IMG/VR virus record: IMGVR_UViG_3300047195_000568 | Span: 1-25,943 of that record | Reading direction: 5' to 3' (one strand) | DNA length: 25,943 nucleotides | From: a virus | Shown here: positions 16,601 to 23,536 of the stretch, piece by piece | Layout of the letters: every line of letters begins with the position of its first letter | How positions within the stretch are numbered: the first letter of the stretch is position 1 | Notes under the pieces: model-generated | Seen by the model: the letters and a program-made list of their open reading frames with translations, nothing else | The model's database searches: none | Told to the model about the DNA's origin: nothing | Made by a program: the position numbers and the translations under genes

Positions 16601-19600
16601 ATCTACTAATTGTAAGGTAGCGCCTGAATTATTTTGAGTAATTGCGCTGGACTGCTGGCCAAAAGAAGCAATAGTTTGTGTGCCGGAAGTGGCGGCAAAT
16701 GTCCATACTCCAGTGCCCGATGACAAGGTCATGCCCGACGATAAAGTCAGGTTGCCATAAAATGTGGTAGTATTTGTGCCCGGGGACCAAGAGCCTGTAA
16801 AGCCAGCGAAACTTAACGATCTAACCACAGAGCCTGAAATCAATGTTAGAGCATAGGTGCCTGTGGTAACGTTAAAGTTAAATGACTGACTTTCTCCAAA
16901 TCCGGGTGCTGATATAGTGGCAGCCACGCCTGAGTTATTGCTGATATTCACAGTTGGTGTGCCAGTATTAAATAATCCCAACCCAACTACAGCGTTAAAC
17001 ACTGTGCCGGACCCAATACAAGTAATTGCGCCCGTGGCGCCCCAAGTGTAGAATCTTGTGCCACTGGCACTGGCATCAAATAGACCACAAGTAAGTGTAA
17101 AGCTATTTAAATTAAGTGTACCACCACCCCATGTAAATGTTGCTGTTGTTGACATAGTTAAAGCATCAGCTAATTGAATAGTGGCCACAGTGGCTGGAAT
17201 TGTAATACTGCCAGTAATTGTTTTACCATTACTAGTGATTATTTGTGTGGCACTAGTAGATGATAATGTTAATGTGCCGGTATTGGTATAAGTCATACCT
17301 GATCCAAGAGTCAAGTTGCCATATATAGTTCTTGCTGTTGCTCCTGAAGCGGTGCCAGTAAACCCGGTATATATTAAATTGTTATATCCATTACCGGTTT
17401 GTTCAGACAATACATAGGTACCAACTGTGATATTAAAATTAAATGCGTTGGTCGCTGTAAAAGTACTTGCGGCTATGGTAGCGGCTGTGGCTGAGTTATT
17501 GCTGACATTTATAGTTGGTGTGCCAGTGTAAGTTAAACTAGTACCATCCACGTTGAATGCTGTACCTGAGCCAGTAACAGTAATTGAGTTTGTGCCAAAT
17601 GCAATCACTCGAGTGCCTGAGGTTGATGCAAATAGTCCGCAAGAAAGTGTAAAGTTGCTAAGATTTAATGTACCAGCAGTATAGGTATATGTTGCTGCGG
17701 GTGTTAAAGTTAATGCATCAGCTAATTGAACTGTTCCGCCTGCACCAGATTGAGTAATTGAAAATAATGTTTTACCGGCACTAGTAATTACTTGAGTAGC
17801 CGAGGTTGAAGCAAATGTCCATATGCCGGTGCCGACGGTAAATGACATACCAGAAACAAGTGTGAGTGAACCGTAAAATGTAGCGGTTGATGTTCCCGGG
17901 GCCCAAGTACCTGTAAACCCAGTAAAGTTTAATGACTTAAAGACGCCGGCAGTGGTCACAGTGAGTGCGTATGTACCCGTAGTAATATTAAAATTAAATG
18001 CAGTGGCTTCTGTAAAGCTAGTTGCTGTTAAAGTTAATGCAGTAGCACTATTGTTACTGATGTTCACCGTTGGAGTACCAGTGTAAGTTAAACTAGTACC
18101 AACTACGTTGAATGCTGTACCTGAGCCAGTGGTGGTGATGTTACCAGTGCCAAAGGCAATAACACGGGTACCTGAAGTAGAAACAAATAATCCACATGAA
18201 AGTGTAAATGTGCTCAATGATAGAGTGCCAGCGGTATAGGTATAAGTGCCTGTAGTTGACATGGTTAATGCAGAACCTAATGCAACTGTACCACCTGCAC
18301 CTGATTGGGTAATTGGTCCTAGTGTTTTTCCAGCACTGATAATAGTTTGTGTACCTGTGGTTGCCGCAAAAGTCCATAAGCCAGTACCGGTGGTAAATGT
18401 CATACCTGTGACCAAAGTCAATGAGCCGTATATAGTAGCTGTGGCTGTACCAGGAGCCCAGGTGCCTGAAAAGCCAGTAAAGTTCAACGAGCCTACTACC
18501 GATGCGGTGGTTAGTGTTAGTGCGTATGTACCTCTGTCACAGGTAAAGTTAAATACATTAGCTTCTGTGAAACCTGTGGTAGTTGTTATGGTCAATGCAG
18601 TAGCACTGTTGTTTGATACGTTTACAGTTGGAGTGCCGGTAACAGTTAAATTGGTTCCATTTACATTAAATCCACCAGTGCCAATCATTGTAATTGCACC
18701 ACCACTTGATGAAATAATTGCTCTATTATTAGTGTTGTTTGAACTAAATGAACCACAAATAATATTAAATGTGTTTAATGCCAAGATACCGTTGGTTAAT
18801 GTTACTGTTTGCGTGGTAGAAGTAGCACTGTTCAATGTGCTGCCTAGAGTAAATGTTTGACCAACTCCATCAAAGACTATTGACGAGGTTATATCAACGC
18901 TGGCATTGGTGCTGATTGTTCCTGTGCCAATAAATGTTATTGTTCCAGCATTTGTCCAGTTAGTGGTTGTCGACAAGGTCATACTACCGTTTACCGTTAT
19001 ACCACCAGTTATTGGTCCCCAGCTTGCGCCGGTTGTGTCTAAACTGCCACACACAGCCGACGATAAAGTAATTGTAGATACTCCTGAAGCGGCATTGATT
19101 ATCACTGCATCATTCTGTGTTGGAACTATTTTTCCGCCAGCACCTGCGCTGGCATCGGCCCAGTTTACACCTGTTGTTCCTGCTCCAGGAGCAGCCCAGG
19201 TTCCGTTGCCACCAACCCAGTAGACTATACGAGTTGGAATAAGTGCAAAAGCAAAGGCGCCCCAGGTGGCATTACCACTAAGAGTGGCTGCTCGTGCTGT
19301 AGATAGTCCGGCAGCCGCTTGTAGTTCGTCAGCAATTAACATTCCAGTTATGGTAGTGGTGTTGGCACTGTTGACTCTACTGGTGGTACTGGCATTGGCT
19401 GTCCAGGTTCTCGCTGGATTGTTTAAAGCATCAAGGTAAACGCTGATGACAAAGTCATTGACATAAGTGGTTGTCACTCTGTTAGGGGTTGCAGGACTGA
19501 CAGTTCCTGTGGCCCAGGCTGGTATGGCTTGAATTGCCCCGGCACCTCTGTAGGCAATCATTACTGCTTTGGTTGAATTGCCAGCCTGGGTCAGGGCCAC

Positions 19601-19816
19601 ACTGGCTTCTGTGGCTGTGGCATACCGGTATAATATGGTGCCAAATACACCAGCACCTTGTGCAGACAGTAGAGTCCATCCGGCAGGTGTTGTAGGTGTT
19701 GCTGTGCCGGTAGTGACAATTATGAGTATGTCGTTCTTGGCCGTACCAGCAGGAACTGTCACTGTGGGGTTAGCACCAGTGACTACTGTGCCTGCGGCTA
19801 CAAATGTAATGGCCAT
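13664..19816 (-). CDS. Giant repeat adhesin/fibre (2050 aa), paralogue of the 724-aa fibre
   Basis: Residues 1-~190 form an N-terminal domain (AKNDILIIVTTGTATPTTPA, GWTLLSAQG, LYRYATATEASVALTQ, MIAYRGAGA) of a type seen in aquatic phage fibres. At ~199 an IVYWVGGNGTW segment begins the part homologous to the 724-aa protein. The body holds eight copies of a ~183-residue unit containing TYTGTPTVNISNNSATA, NFTGFSGTWAPGTATATIYG, SLTLVTGM.F..GTGLWTFA, TAGTLNLNSFTLSCGLF and GTRVIAFGTGAITTTGSGTA. It reads as a long beta-solenoid of short Thr/Ser/Gly/Asn-rich strands. The C-terminal part (SIRDSTVTPSTNTWYAGDNS, SNNTGWIF) is shared with the 724-aa protein, but the tip (QAIINNINLTGVTITT) differs. The TAA of the 64-aa gene upstream overlaps this gene's AAGGAT ribosome-binding site, so the two are coupled. 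An adhesin or long-fibre role is inferred. Confidence 0.85.
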   Translation of the reverse strand: MAITFVAAGTVVTGANPTVTVPAGTAKNDILIIVTTGTATPTTPAGWTLLSAQGAGVFGTILYRYATATEASVALTQAGNSTKAVMIAYRGAGAIQAIPAWATGTVSPATPNRVTTTYVNDFVISVYLDALNNPARTWTANASTTSRVNSANTTTITGMLIADELQAAAGLSTARAATLSGNATWGAFAFALIPTRIVYWVGGNGTWAAPGAGTTGVNWADASAGAGGKIVPTQNDAVIINAASGVSTITLSSAVCGSLDTTGASWGPITGGITVNGSMTLSTTTNWTNAGTITFIGTGTISTNASVDITSSIVFDGVGQTFTLGSTLNSATSTTQTVTLTNGILALNTFNIICGSFSSNNTNNRAIISSSGGAITMIGTGGFNVNGTNLTVTGTPTVNVSNNSATALTITTTTGFTEANVFNFTCDRGTYALTLTTASVVGSLNFTGFSGTWAPGTATATIYGSLTLVTGMTFTTGTGLWTFAATTGTQTIISAGKTLGPITQSGAGGTVALGSALTMSTTGTYTYTAGTLSLSTFTLSCGLFVSTSGTRVIAFGTGNITTTGSGTAFNVVGTSLTYTGTPTVNISNNSATALTLTATSFTEATAFNFNITTGTYALTVTTAGVFKSLNFTGFTGTWAPGTSTATFYGSLTLVSGMSFTVGTGIWTFASTSATQVITSAGKTLFSITQSGAGGTVQLADALTLTPAATYTYTAGTLNLSNFTLSCGLFASTSGTRVIAFGTNSITVTGSGTAFNVDGTSLTYTGTPTINVSNNSATAATIAASTFTATNAFNFNITVGTYVLSEQTGNGYNNLIYTGFTGTASGATARTIYGNLTLGSGMTYTNTGTLTLSSTSATQIITSNGKTITGSITIPATVATIQLADALTMSTTATFTWGGGTLNLNSFTLTCGLFDASASGTRFYTWGATGAITCIGSGTVFNAVVGLGLFNTGTPTVNISNNSGVAATISAPGFGESQSFNFNVTTGTYALTLISGSVVRSLSFAGFTGSWSPGTNTTTFYGNLTLSSGMTLSSGTGVWTFAATSGTQTIASFGQQSSAITQNNSGATLQLVDALLSTSTYTYTAGTLNINSFTLSCLAFSSTTGTRVIQFGTGAITTTGSGTPFNVVGTSLTYTGTPTVNISNNSATAATIVAATGFTETNALSVNVTAGTYQLNEGGNNVYDNLDFTGFSGDLISASTKTIYGNVTLTPSMTTSGAGGLTFSATSGTQIITTNGLIVTLPISQLNPGATLQLADNLTMSLTAGFSMGTTGIYILNLNNFELACSSFSSTGTNTRTFQFGTGAITVTGSGATAFSVTGTGLTYTGTPTVNINNNSATATTVTTSIGFTEANALNVNIIAGTYTLTETAGNVYDNLNYIGFSGTASGATIRTIYGSLTLSPTMTYSNTGALTLAATSGIQVITTNGKPITAAITQSTAGGTVQIADTVVMSGTYTYTAGTLDINSQILSCSAFSSTTGTRVIQFGTGWIATTGSGTAFNAVGTGLTYTGTPTIYISNSGATATTVTATSFTESNALDIQVINGTYALNLTSGSVVRSLNFSGISFPNTVGFAGSWSPGAATATIYGDLTLVSGMTLTAGTSSWTFAATSGTQAITSAGKTLGSITQNGVGGTVQLDDSTTIASTEAYTLTNGTLDLNNKTLTAGIFLSNNSNTRVIVFGFGQISLTGNNATIFQITTATNFTYTGTPIINATYSGATGTRTLNFGFAAVGTEATVPSVNVTAGTDTVSIVGMWNDINFTGFSGTLAANARTIYGDLTLSSGMTATGGTGTTTFAATSDTQIITSNGQILDFPITVSGAGGTVGLADTLIVGSGRTLTVSAGTFNASENNVSAGSYSLTGGTIVMGRGGWSASGVGTVWSATGATIVPGTSTIILSDTSTAAKTFAGGGKTYNNLNIGPTLVSGTGAATYTFTGNNTWNTISDTKTAAFTVTLPASGTTTVNQWLAAGATGAVLTLNSSSAGVQSTLALAGPGPVTVNYMSIRDSTVTPSTNTWYAGDNSTNVSNNTGWIFAAFVPQAIINNINLTGVTITT
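14680..18660 (-). repeat. Eight ~550-bp imperfect coding repeats
   Basis: The codons for the TYTGTPTVNISNN segment recur eight times within the 2050-aa gene, at intervals of roughly 550 bp from about 18640 down to about 14690. Copies differ at many positions but keep long matching blocks, for example around the TATIYG.LTLV.GM segment. The same unit occurs twice in the 724-aa gene. Boundaries are approximate. Confidence 0.75.
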
Positions 19817-19825
19817 GGATTATCC

Positions 19826-20020
19826 TTAGACGGCATCCTGTGGTATGAATATTGCCAGCCAACGATCCAAGCGAGCTTGTTTTAGGGTGTCAATATCCTC
19901 GGTTGTTAAGGCCGCGTATTCATCGGGGGTCATGACTAGAGCGTCACTAAATCGGCCATAGGCTGTTTCAAATGAAAATGCATCGCTGATTTGTCCGTTT
20001 TCCAAGGTTGTTACTGTCAT
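19826..20020 (-). CDS. Small acidic protein (64 aa), function unknown
   Basis: Not recognised. The product starts MTVTTLENGQISDAFSFETA and ends with a probable helical segment (MTPDEYAALTTEDIDTLKQA, RLDRWLAIFIPQ). I chose the ATG at 20020 because AAAGGAG lies six bases before it; the frame is also open through an upstream TTG at 20038, but that would place the ribosome-binding site inside the gene. Its stop codon TAA forms part of the AAGGAT ribosome-binding site of the 2050-aa gene ten bases away, so expression of the two is tied. It could be a small fibre-assembly or capping protein, or part of the virion; the sequence alone does not decide. Confidence 0.7.
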   Translation of the reverse strand: MTVTTLENGQISDAFSFETAYGRFSDALVMTPDEYAALTTEDIDTLKQARLDRWLAIFIPQDAV

Positions 20021-20047
20021 TTTTTCTCCTTTAAACAATTGATTACT

Positions 20048-20055
20048 TATTTAGT
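20048..20055 (-). promoter_or_regulatory. Late-promoter-like motif (ACTAAATA)
   Basis: It lies 27 bp before the ATG of the 64-aa gene. The same CACTAAATA string precedes the 364-aa gene at 21258-21265, also a short distance after a GPGFTIS-encoding gene end, so the two intergenic regions look related. Confidence 0.4.
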
Positions 20056-20079
20056 GGCATTTGCGGCGGATATTTTGTA

Positions 20080-20112
20080 TCATGAAATGGTAAATCCTGG
20101 GCCTATTTGCAT
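20080..20112 (-). pseudogene. Fossil C-terminus of a fibre gene (MQIGPGFTIS)
   Basis: In the gap between the 364-aa and 64-aa genes the minus strand reads MQIGPGFTIS followed by TGA. The last seven codons and the stop encode exactly the tip of the 724-aa fibre (GPGFTIS), with one synonymous change in the final 18 coding bases and stop (TTC versus TTT). A TAA in the same frame lies six codons upstream of the Met, and no start signal is obvious. I read it as the remnant of a deleted or replaced fibre gene; a functional 10-residue peptide is much less likely. Confidence 0.6.
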
Positions 20113-20127
20113 TGCTGTATAGTGGTG

Positions 20128-20135
20128 TATTTATA
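20128..20135 (-). promoter_or_regulatory. Late promoter, exact TATAAATA
   Basis: This exact consensus match lies directly after the stop of the 364-aa gene and 107 bp before the ATG of the 64-aa gene. It could drive the 64-aa/2050-aa pair, or be left over from the gene whose tip survives at 20080-20112. Confidence 0.6.
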
Positions 20136-20137
20136 GG

Positions 20138-21232
20138 TCAGCCAAAGGTGCCAACTGCGTAGATAGGATAGCGATTGATAGTATCGTCAAATCCTACAGC
20201 AACAAACGGTCCAGAGCCACGCACTGCAACTGCTCTTGTAAAAGCCGGTGTGGTATTTAAGCCGTTCATAGTGGCAGGAGTAGTCCAGTTTGTGCCATTG
20301 GTACTAATAGCGTAAAGCGGTCGATTAGGAACAGTGCCGTTGCCTACTGCAACAAATATGCCTGAACTAGAAACTGTGACCGACTGCATGTAGGCTGCCA
20401 CAGCTGACCCATTCATACGAGCTGGAGTGGTCCAAGTTGATCCATCTGCGCTGGTGGCATACAAGGGATAACCAAAGCCAGGAGTGCCGTCATAGCCCAC
20501 TGCAACAAATAAGCCTGCGCTCAAAACTGCAACCGACTGCATAATAGCCGAGGCAGTACTGCCATTCATCTGTGCAGGTGTGGTCCAAGCAGAGCCATCG
20601 GCGCTGGTGGCATAAACAGGGTAATTGGTAGTAGGAATGTAGCCCACAGCCACAAACAGACCTGAACTTGAGACAGTGACCGAGAGCATAATAGCCGAGG
20701 CAGTACTGCCATTCATCTGTGCAGGTGTGGTCCAAGCAGAGCCGTTGGCGCTGGTGGCATAAACAGGAGCATTAGATGCGTCACAACCTACAGCCACAAA
20801 CAGACCCGAGCTTGAGACTGTAATTCCAAACATCTGAGCCGCTGTGGCGGATCCGTTCATAGTAGCCGGAGTAGTCCAGGTAGAACCATTGGCACTGGTA
20901 GCATACAAAGGAGCATTGGTACTGCTATAGCCTACAGCCACAAACAGACCTGAGGCATTGACTGTGACTGAACTCATGACTGCTGCAACGGCTGAGCCAT
21001 TCATACGAGCTGGAGTGGTCCAGGTTGATCCATCTGCGCTGGTGGCATAAACAGGGTAGTTAGTAGTAGGAGTGGAGCCCACTGCAACCCATAAGCCAGC
21101 TGCATTGACTGTGACTGAACTCATACTAGCACCTACAGAACTGCCGTTCATCAGAGCCGGAGTAGTAAATCCGTTGCTTGATACAGCAACTCCTGGGCCT
21201 ATTGACCATCCTGCGCCTATTGTGACTGGCAT
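20138..21232 (-). CDS. Seven-bladed beta-propeller-like virion protein (364 aa)
   Basis: After a short leader (MPVTIGAGWSIGPGVAVSS), seven tandem repeats of ~47-50 residues follow the pattern SVTVNASGLFVAVGY...N.P(V/L)YATSADGSTWTTPA.MNGS..A..M. The seventh blade stops after YPIYAVGTFG, and the missing last strand is supplied by the N-terminal TTPALMNGSSVGASM. That is how the ends of many beta-propellers are closed, so a seven-bladed ring is a strong structural inference. SADGSTW is an Asp-box-like motif. The GWSIGPG leader matches the C-terminal tip of the 724-aa fibre (GWSMGPGFTIS), which suggests the two proteins share an attachment element. It is probably a receptor- or glycan-binding knob; no catalytic residues are claimed. 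The ribosome-binding site is AAGGAT, and a CTAAATA motif lies upstream. Confidence 0.82.
   Translation of the reverse strand: MPVTIGAGWSIGPGVAVSSNGFTTPALMNGSSVGASMSSVTVNAAGLWVAVGSTPTTNYPVYATSADGSTWTTPARMNGSAVAAVMSSVTVNASGLFVAVGYSSTNAPLYATSANGSTWTTPATMNGSATAAQMFGITVSSSGLFVAVGCDASNAPVYATSANGSAWTTPAQMNGSTASAIMLSVTVSSSGLFVAVGYIPTTNYPVYATSADGSAWTTPAQMNGSTASAIMQSVAVLSAGLFVAVGYDGTPGFGYPLYATSADGSTWTTPARMNGSAVAAYMQSVTVSSSGIFVAVGNGTVPNRPLYAISTNGTNWTTPATMNGLNTTPAFTRAVAVRGSGPFVAVGFDDTINRYPIYAVGTFG
20541..20765 (-). repeat. Near-identical propeller blades, 147-bp period
   Basis: Blocks of about 80 bp starting at 20541 and 20688 differ at only a few bases, and 147 bp equals one 49-residue blade. This pair is much closer than neighbouring blades. 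Blocks near 20400 and 20990 (blades encoding TTPARMNGSAVAA) are also close. Recent blade duplication or gene conversion is indicated. Confidence 0.75.
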
Positions 21233-21257
21233 GACGAATCCTTGTTGATTGTGTGCA

Positions 21258-21265
21258 TATTTAGT
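21258..21265 (-). promoter_or_regulatory. Late-promoter-like motif (ACTAAATA)
   Basis: It lies in the 37-bp gap between the 724-aa and 364-aa genes, 25 bp before the ATG of the latter, and matches the string at 20048-20055. Confidence 0.4.
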
Positions 21266-21269
21266 GCAG

Positions 21270-23444
21270 TCATGAAATGGTGAATCCTGGACCCATGCTC
21301 CAACCTTGACCTATGGTAAAAGTTACGGGCGCTTGTGGTGCCGCTGTAAATATCCAACCTGTGTTGTTGCTAGTATTGGTACTGTTGGCCCCGGCATACC
21401 AAGTTAAAGTACTGGGTGTTGCGGCCAAATCTCTGATGCTTAAATAGTTTGCTGAAACTCGCCCGCCACCAGATTTGACCAGTGCAGCCTGAGTTCCAAG
21501 AGTACTACTGTTAGCCGTGACTAAATTGCCTGCTGTTCCAGACAAACTAAAATTTGCAAATGTTTGGGTAGTACTGGCAGTAAAAGTTACTGTGGCTGGT
21601 TGTACTGTATTGGTAATATTATTAAATGAGTTGGTTCCATCTATAGTTAATGCCCCTGCGCCACCTTGATTAATATTATAATACGGTAAACTACCTCCGG
21701 TAAATGTTTTAGCTGTGGCAGAAGTTAAGCTAATTGTGGAAGTTCCAGCGTTGAACGCTGAACTCGGTGTGCTTACACTAAAAGAGGCGCCTGTTATAGT
21801 CCAAGCACCAGAGCCCATATTAAGTGTGTCAACGGCGGCAAATGTTCCTGTAGTTACGTTATATATACCTGAGTTTAAACCACCAGAAACCTGGTTTAAC
21901 CTGGCTCCAAATGCAACAATAATATTTAAGTTACCAGTAAGAGTAACCGACGCAGGTGCGGTTTTGCTTATACGTACTTCAGCAAAAGTAAGAGGAGCGT
22001 CAGCACCATTAAAAACAGTACTTGTTGTTCCACCTAGCGTAAGTTGACTTCCGCCAGTACCTCCCATAGTGTTAGAAAGTATTATGTCACCGTAATATAC
22101 ACTACCATTTGCTACTGCCCAGAGACCGCTAAAACCAGTAAAATCAAGATTTCCCACACTGCCAGATATAGTTACTGTTCCTGTGCCTGCTTGGACATAA
22201 AGGTTAAGAATTTTATCGTCAGTAGTGCCTGCCGGCATTGACGGGGATCTAGATGTTGCAGAACTATTTGTCAAATAAACATTTCTACTGCCTGTGTAGG
22301 TACTAAATGTGCTGTTACCAATGGACATTACTCCTGTTCCTGAAATATAGATACCTCCAGTTGTTCCAAAAGCTATGATTTTGTTAGATGTGTCGCTGCC
22401 TCTAAATAGTCCAGTAAATAAATTTTTATTGTTGAGATTTAAAGTGCCGCTGAATAATGTAGTTAATTGAGTCGAAGAAGCCAAAGTTAAATCATCTTGT
22501 AGGATCCATTCACCACCAACTCCATTAAAAGTTATGCTGTAAAGTAATTTTCCTGCGGTTGTAATAGTCTGGCCGGTTGAAGTTGACGCAAATGTCCATA
22601 GACCAGATCCTGTGGTGAAGGTCATGCCTGTGACCAGAGTCAGCGATCCGTATATAGTAGCTGTGGCTGTGCCCGGTGCCCAAGTGCCAGTAAAACCAGT
22701 AAAGTTTAATGATTTAAGGAAACTACCAGTGGCCACAGCAAGTGCGTATGTACCTGTGGTAATGTTAAAATTAAACACATTGGTTTCTGTAAACCCTGTT
22801 GTGGTTGTTATAGTTCCAGCGGTGGCTGAGTTATTGCTGATATTTACGGTTGGTGTACCGGTATAAGTTAAGTTGGTACCAACAACCGTAAACATACTAG
22901 CACCAGACCCAGTTACAGTAATAGCGCCTGTACCAAATTGAATTACACGGGTAGCTCCGCTTATTGAAACAAACCCACCGGTGGAAATATTAAACGTTGC
23001 TAGGTTTAATGTGCCGTCCGAAAAAGTTATTGCTTTTGAGCTTGCCACTGTTAAGTTTGAACCCAATGTAAACACGGCTCCTGCAGCACCAATGGCCACG
23101 CTACAAGCAAAAGTTGTTATTGTAGTGGTAATTGTGCCTGTTGCTAAAAAAGTTAATAGTCCAGTTGCATTCCAGGTGGTGTTCCCCAAGGTCATGCTGC
23201 CACTAATGTTCAATGTACCCGTTGATGTAAAGGTAAGAACTGGAGCTCCTGTGGTCAGGCTTTGGCAATTCAGTGCACCGGTTAAGGTAATGGTTCCGGT
23301 ACCAGAAAAATTATCAAATACAACATCATCCACTGAGGTTGGAACCGTGCCCGTACCTCCGGTGCCGTTAGAAGTATTGGCCCAGTTAGTGGTACTTGTT
23401 GTATTCCATGTTCCTGTGCCGCCAACCCAGTATATTGTTGCCAT
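21270..23444 (-). CDS. Repeat fibre/adhesin (724 aa), short paralogue of the 2050-aa protein
   Basis: It begins directly with the IYWVGGTGTWNTTSTTNWAN segment that starts at residue ~199 of the 2050-aa protein, so it lacks that protein's N-terminal domain. It has two copies of the ~183-residue unit: one close match (LTYTGTPTVNISNNSATA, NFTGFTGTWAPGTATATIYG) and one diverged copy (STYTGSRNVYLTNSSATS). It then has the shared end part (SIRDLAATPSTLTWYAGANS, SNNTGWIF) and a distinct tip, FTIGQGWSMGPGFTIS. Parts are about 80% or more identical at DNA level to the 2050-aa gene by eye, for example 22621-22711 versus 18400-18490. The start uses AGGATTCGTCATG, identical over 13 bases to the start of the 364-aa gene. 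A beta-solenoid fibre or adhesin role is inferred. Confidence 0.82.
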   Translation of the reverse strand: MATIYWVGGTGTWNTTSTTNWANTSNGTGGTGTVPTSVDDVVFDNFSGTGTITLTGALNCQSLTTGAPVLTFTSTGTLNISGSMTLGNTTWNATGLLTFLATGTITTTITTFACSVAIGAAGAVFTLGSNLTVASSKAITFSDGTLNLATFNISTGGFVSISGATRVIQFGTGAITVTGSGASMFTVVGTNLTYTGTPTVNISNNSATAGTITTTTGFTETNVFNFNITTGTYALAVATGSFLKSLNFTGFTGTWAPGTATATIYGSLTLVTGMTFTTGSGLWTFASTSTGQTITTAGKLLYSITFNGVGGEWILQDDLTLASSTQLTTLFSGTLNLNNKNLFTGLFRGSDTSNKIIAFGTTGGIYISGTGVMSIGNSTFSTYTGSRNVYLTNSSATSRSPSMPAGTTDDKILNLYVQAGTGTVTISGSVGNLDFTGFSGLWAVANGSVYYGDIILSNTMGGTGGSQLTLGGTTSTVFNGADAPLTFAEVRISKTAPASVTLTGNLNIIVAFGARLNQVSGGLNSGIYNVTTGTFAAVDTLNMGSGAWTITGASFSVSTPSSAFNAGTSTISLTSATAKTFTGGSLPYYNINQGGAGALTIDGTNSFNNITNTVQPATVTFTASTTQTFANFSLSGTAGNLVTANSSTLGTQAALVKSGGGRVSANYLSIRDLAATPSTLTWYAGANSTNTSNNTGWIFTAAPQAPVTFTIGQGWSMGPGFTIS

Positions 23445-23465
23445 GACGAATCCTATTTGATAGCG

Positions 23466-23473
23466 TATTTATG
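23466..23473 (-). promoter_or_regulatory. Late-promoter-like motif (CATAAATA)
   Basis: This seven-of-eight match to TATAAATA ends 21 bp before the ATG of the 724-aa fibre gene and would start the fibre transcription unit. Confidence 0.5.
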
Positions 23474-23494
23474 GGCGGTGGTACAGGTCTAGCT

Positions 23495-23536
23495 CTAAAT
23501 TTTGTGGCGACAGTTAGATCCGTGCCAGCGGGCGTA
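23495..23536 (-). pseudogene. Fossil C-terminus of a homing endonuclease
   Basis: Immediately after the TAA of the 175-aa gene, and in the same frame, the minus strand reads YARWHGSNCRHKI and a TAG. This matches the C-terminus of the intact endonuclease next door (YTRWHADRCRQ): Y.RWH...CR is conserved. DNA identity begins exactly at the TAC after the stop and includes CCCGCTGGCA. The piece keeps the second half (H...C) of the zinc-finger-like motif. It has no start codon and is interpreted as a remnant. Confidence 0.65.

Noticed and set aside
18246-18860. Long plus-strand open frame (about 204 codons) opposite the 2050-aa fibre gene, and many similar plus-strand frames opposite the other fibres
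   Set aside because: They mirror the repeats of the minus-strand genes, give Pro/Val/Leu-rich products with no domain, and lack ribosome-binding sites. They arise from the biased codon use of the repeats.
21230-21290. CATGAC/GTCATG inverted repeat around the start of the 364-aa gene, as a second RBS-masking hairpin
   Set aside because: Only six base pairs across a loop of more than 35 nt; far weaker than the repeat at 9596-9619.
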